A stretch of 64,000 nt of DNA, from the NCBI RefSeq assembly GCF_007993815.1, contig NZ_VJWE01000017.1:124001-188000 (forward strand), written 5' to 3'. Positions 61,657 to 64,000 of the stretch are shown here, piece after piece (position 1 is the first letter of the stretch; every line of letters starts with the position of its first letter). Both the position numbers and the translations under genes were made by a program. The notes below the pieces were generated by a model. The model had not been told where the DNA came from, did not search any database, and saw only the letters and a program-made list of their open reading frames with translations. The stretch is from Acidovorax delafieldii (GTDB lineage: Bacteria; Pseudomonadota; Gammaproteobacteria; Burkholderiales; Burkholderiaceae_C).

Positions 61657-62625
61657 ATGCCCGCCGCTCCCGCGCCTTCGTCCCCCGCTGCTCTGCGCCA
61701 GTGGACCACCGACGTGGTGGCGCCGCCAGCGCGCCTGGACTACTGGGTGGGCGCGATCTGCGAGGCGTTTCTGGAGATGGACTGCAGCTCCCGCGAGGCG
61801 CCGCTGTTTGGCGGCGAGCTGCAAAGCCTGCCGGTGGAGACGCTGTCCATCAACCGCGTGCGTGCCTCCACCCAGGATGTGTTTCGCACACCCGCCGGCA
61901 TTGCGCGCAGCCGCCAGCTGCCCTTCTACCTGATCGGCCAGGCCGAGACCGCATGGCATGTGCGCCAGGATGACCATGTGGCCCATCTGCGCCCGGGCGA
62001 TGTGGTGCTGCTGGATTCGGCCCGGCCCTATGAACTGCATTTTCCTGATGGTGTGCACTGCGTGTCGCTGCAGCTGCCGCGCGCCTGGGTGGGCCAGTGG
62101 CTGCAGCAGGCCGAGGCGCCCGGGCCGCGCGTGGCCTGGCGCGACCAGGGCTGGGGCCAGAGCCTGGGGGCGCTGGCCGTGCAGCTGGCGCGCGACCCCG
62201 CCTCGGCGCAGGCCCTGCCGCCCGCCTTGCTGTCCGACCACCTGGGCGCGCTGCTGTGCGCGGCGCTGGAGCCACCCCAGCTACCCACCTCCACGGCGGC
62301 AGGCAGCCTGCATGCCCATCTGTGTGCGCTGCTGCGGGCGCGCATCGACCAGCCTGGCCTCGCGGCCCCAGCGTTGGCGCAGGAGGCGGGCGTGTCGCTG
62401 CGCACCCTGCACCGGGCGTTTGCGGCCCAGGGCCACACCTTTGCGGGCACGTTGCGCGAACTGCGCCTGGCGCGCGCGGGCGAACTGCTGCGCCGCCCCC
62501 AGCTGGCCCATGTGGCCGTGGGCGAGATCGGGCGGCGCTGCGGCTTTGCCGACGCTTCGCATTTCGCACGCGCCTTCCAGCGGGCCATGGGGGTATCGCC
62601 CGCGCAGTGGCGGCGCGGCGGCTGA
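61657..62625 (+). CDS. AraC-family regulator (FeaR-like)
   Basis: A 322-residue AraC protein with an N-terminal AraC-binding-like cupin region (about residues 30-190, including RPYELHFPDGVHCVSLQLPR) and a C-terminal double HTH (about residues 225-320: PALAQEAGVSLRTLHRAFAA, then GEIGRRCGFADASHFARAFQ, RAMGVSPAQWRR). The layout is like FeaR and other aromatic-responsive regulators. It follows the sulfatase by 84 bases and precedes an alpha/beta hydrolase gene, either of which may be its target. Confidence 0.8.
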   Translation: MPAAPAPSSPAALRQWTTDVVAPPARLDYWVGAICEAFLEMDCSSREAPLFGGELQSLPVETLSINRVRASTQDVFRTPAGIARSRQLPFYLIGQAETAWHVRQDDHVAHLRPGDVVLLDSARPYELHFPDGVHCVSLQLPRAWVGQWLQQAEAPGPRVAWRDQGWGQSLGALAVQLARDPASAQALPPALLSDHLGALLCAALEPPQLPTSTAAGSLHAHLCALLRARIDQPGLAAPALAQEAGVSLRTLHRAFAAQGHTFAGTLRELRLARAGELLRRPQLAHVAVGEIGRRCGFADASHFARAFQRAMGVSPAQWRRGG

Positions 62626-62807
62626 TTCCGTCTCCCCATCCTCCGTGTCGTTGGGGCTTCGTCCTGCCGCGCTACACGGCGGTGAAGCTTTTGGCACATC
62701 CAGCACAGCCGGCTGGCACGCGCAGGCCATTCCGTGCCACCGGGTGTTTCTAAGGTAGCGGCAGGGCGGATTGCCCAGTCCTGCAACACAACCCCAAGGA
62801 GACACAC

Positions 62808-63536
62808 ATGCCGGATACCTATGTCCTGGTCCATGGCGCCTGGCACACCGGTGCCGAAATGGAAGCCACCGCCACCCACCTGCGCGCGCGCGGCCACACC
62901 GTGCATTGCCCCACGCTGGCAGGCAACCGCCCCGGCGACGACCGCGCGGCCACGGGCCTGGCCGACGCGGTGGATTCGCTGGCGGCCTTCATCGAAGGCC
63001 AGGGCCTGACCGACGTGCGGCTGGTGGGCCACAGCTACGGCGGCATGGTCATCAGCCACATGCCCGTGCGCTTGCCCGGGCGCATCCGCCGCCTGGTGTA
63101 CTGGAACGCCTTCGTACCGCAGCCGGGCGAGTGCCTGAACGACCTGGTGCCGCCGCACTACCGCGCGCTGTTCGACCAGGTCGCGGCGAGCAGTGGTAAT
63201 GCCGTAATGCTGCCGTACCCCATCTGGCGCGAGGCCTTCATCAACGATGCCGACGAGGCCCTGGCGCAAAGCACCTATGCGCTGCTCAATCCCCACCCCT
63301 ATCGCACCTTCACCGAACCGGCGCAGCTGCCCGTGCCGATGGCCGCGCTGGAGGTGGGCAAGAGCTACCTCAACGCGCAGCAGGACACCGCGCTGCCCCA
63401 CAGCCTGCCGTGGCACCCGCGCCTGTCGGAGCGGCTGGGTTTGTTCCGCCTGGTGGAGTGCCAGGGCAGCCACGAACTGTGCTTTTCCGACCCGGCATCG
63501 GCGGCGCAGCACATCGAGCGGGCAGGGCGCGACTGA
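62808..63536 (+). CDS. Alpha/beta hydrolase (MES/SABP2-like esterase)
   Basis: A 242-residue alpha/beta hydrolase: VLVHGAWHTG oxyanion turn near residue 6, nucleophile elbow VGHSYGGMV (Ser near residue 76), a late Asp (HPRLSERLGLFRLVECQGSH region) and His in GSHELCFSDP near residue 226. It resembles the plant-type methylesterase/hydroxynitrile lyase group found in many proteobacteria. AAGGAGACACAC precedes the ATG. It lies downstream of the AraC gene. Confidence 0.75.
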   Translation: MPDTYVLVHGAWHTGAEMEATATHLRARGHTVHCPTLAGNRPGDDRAATGLADAVDSLAAFIEGQGLTDVRLVGHSYGGMVISHMPVRLPGRIRRLVYWNAFVPQPGECLNDLVPPHYRALFDQVAASSGNAVMLPYPIWREAFINDADEALAQSTYALLNPHPYRTFTEPAQLPVPMAALEVGKSYLNAQQDTALPHSLPWHPRLSERLGLFRLVECQGSHELCFSDPASAAQHIERAGRD

Positions 63537-63573
63537 CGGGGCCTGCGAGGGCATTGCGCCATCTTTTTGCGTC

Positions 63574-63633
63574 TTTTGGGCCCCAAGCGCTAGATCGGTA
63601 TGTGCTGGTAGCTATTAATTCAATAGCATTCCG
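63574..63633 (+). repeat. Dispersed repeat, copy 5, at the 3' end of the NhaR-like gene
   Basis: TTTTGGGCCCCAAGCGCTAG, ATCGGTATGTGCTGGTAGCT, ATTAATTCAATAGCATT. The last codons (Met-Leu-Leu-Asn) and the TAA stop of the minus-strand gene lie in its right end. Confidence 0.7.
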
Positions 63634-64000
63634 CCCTGGCCTGCCTCCAGCAGCCGCGTGAGCAGCGGGTGCATCACCTTGCGGGCGCTGTAGATCAGGT
63701 GGAACTGCTCCTGCACGTCGGGTGCGGTACCCACCTGCACCAGCCCGTGGGTCTGGGCCAGGTGCTCGCCCAGCGAGACCGGCGCGGGCATCACGCCCAT
63801 GCCGGTGGCGGCAAAGGTGCTCAAGAGGGCGCTGTCTTCAAACTCCCCGGCAATGCGCGGACGGATGCGTTCGCGTTCTAGCCAGTGGTCGATGCGGGCG
63901 CGCATCGCGGCGTGGTCGGTGGGCAGCAGCACGGGCACTACAGCCAAGCTGTGGGGGAAGTTGTTGGCCGCCGCCTCGGCCCACAGCGGGGGCGCATACC
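63615..64000 (-). CDS. LysR-family regulator, NhaR-like, 5' part beyond the window
   Basis: The last 128 codons of a LysR effector domain; the frame is open to the right edge (YAPPLWAEAAANNFPHSLAV). The sequence PVLLPTDHAAMRARIDHWLE, RPRIAGEFEDSALLSTFAAT, GMGVMPAPVSL matches the C-terminal part of NhaR-type regulators, which respond to sodium or related signals. The helix-turn-helix part lies outside the window. The stop codon is within a dispersed repeat copy. Confidence 0.7.
   Translation of the reverse strand, partial: YAPPLWAEAAANNFPHSLAVVPVLLPTDHAAMRARIDHWLERERIRPRIAGEFEDSALLSTFAATGMGVMPAPVSLGEHLAQTHGLVQVGTAPDVQEQFHLIYSARKVMHPLLTRLLEAGQGGMLLN

Noticed and set aside
60244..62241. 665-codon minus-strand open frame
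   Set aside because: Covers the sulfatase and AraC genes in antisense; no conserved motif.

Overview
The window reads as chromosomal DNA of a GC-rich beta-proteobacterium, most likely a Comamonadaceae member (Acidovorax/Variovorax-like). The reasons are the house-keeping genes (tgt, hemE, priA, rep-type helicase, pldA), five Bug-type (TctC-like) periplasmic receptors without membrane partners, glycine-riboswitch control of an amino-acid dehydrogenase, and a dispersed intergenic repeat with a core like GCGCTGATAGCTAT that I associate with this family. No tRNA, rRNA, CRISPR array, transposase or phage gene was seen.

Layout. 1-8.6 kb: end of a SorAB-like sulfite dehydrogenase, a riboswitch-controlled dadA, a hydratase, two paralogous secreted calcium-repeat proteins, an overlapping TetR/DUF2867/ABC1-kinase/membrane operon and an XRE regulator. 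8.6-12 kb: a ceramidase-like membrane protein and a lysophospholipid-transporter/acyltransferase fusion. 12-15.8 kb: a Bug receptor, ACC deaminase (acdS) with divergent Lrp-type acdR, and a DMT exporter. 15.9-30.5 kb: a NodD-like LysR regulator divergent from a long catabolic operon (outer-membrane MetA-type protein, NTF2-like protein, C-C hydrolase, VOC extradiol dioxygenase, Rieske ferredoxin, FAD hydroxylase, MFS transporter, three Bug receptors, cyclase-family hydrolase, cupin, a damaged SDR, FAH-family hydrolase, epimerase). Its make-up resembles the flavonoid (naringenin) degradation fde-type operons of plant-associated beta-proteobacteria; with ACC deaminase next door it suggests a plant-associated lifestyle. 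30.6-41.4 kb: saccharopine-dehydrogenase-like protein, membrane proteins, two GGEEF diguanylate cyclases flanking a PAS-LuxR regulator, tgt and a universal stress protein. 41.8-48.3 kb: pldA and a predicted lipoprotein, Rep/UvrD helicase, branched-chain amino-acid-type binding protein, AEC transporter. 48.4-50.3 kb: two proteins with exosortase (XrtH/IPTL-like) signals around a small cupin. 50.3-57.5 kb: priA, a 780-bp gene-free segment with four DnaA boxes, a solitary NuoB paralogue, AraC regulator, hemE, MFS exporter. 57.8-64 kb: a low-GC secreted protein, MarR regulator divergent from a Bug receptor and sulfatase, AraC regulator, alpha/beta hydrolase and a truncated NhaR-like LysR gene.

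The most interesting signals are (i) six copies of one dispersed repeat, three of which lie inside reading frames (one builds a lipoprotein signal with its lipobox, one codes for a stretch of PriA just before its Walker A motif, one supplies a gene's last codons) and one of which sits in the riboswitch leader with mutually exclusive hairpins; (ii) the flavonoid-type catabolic operon with an ATC-N9-GAT nod-box-like site; (iii) the DnaA-box-rich region beside priA; (iv) the adjacent exosortase-type substrates.
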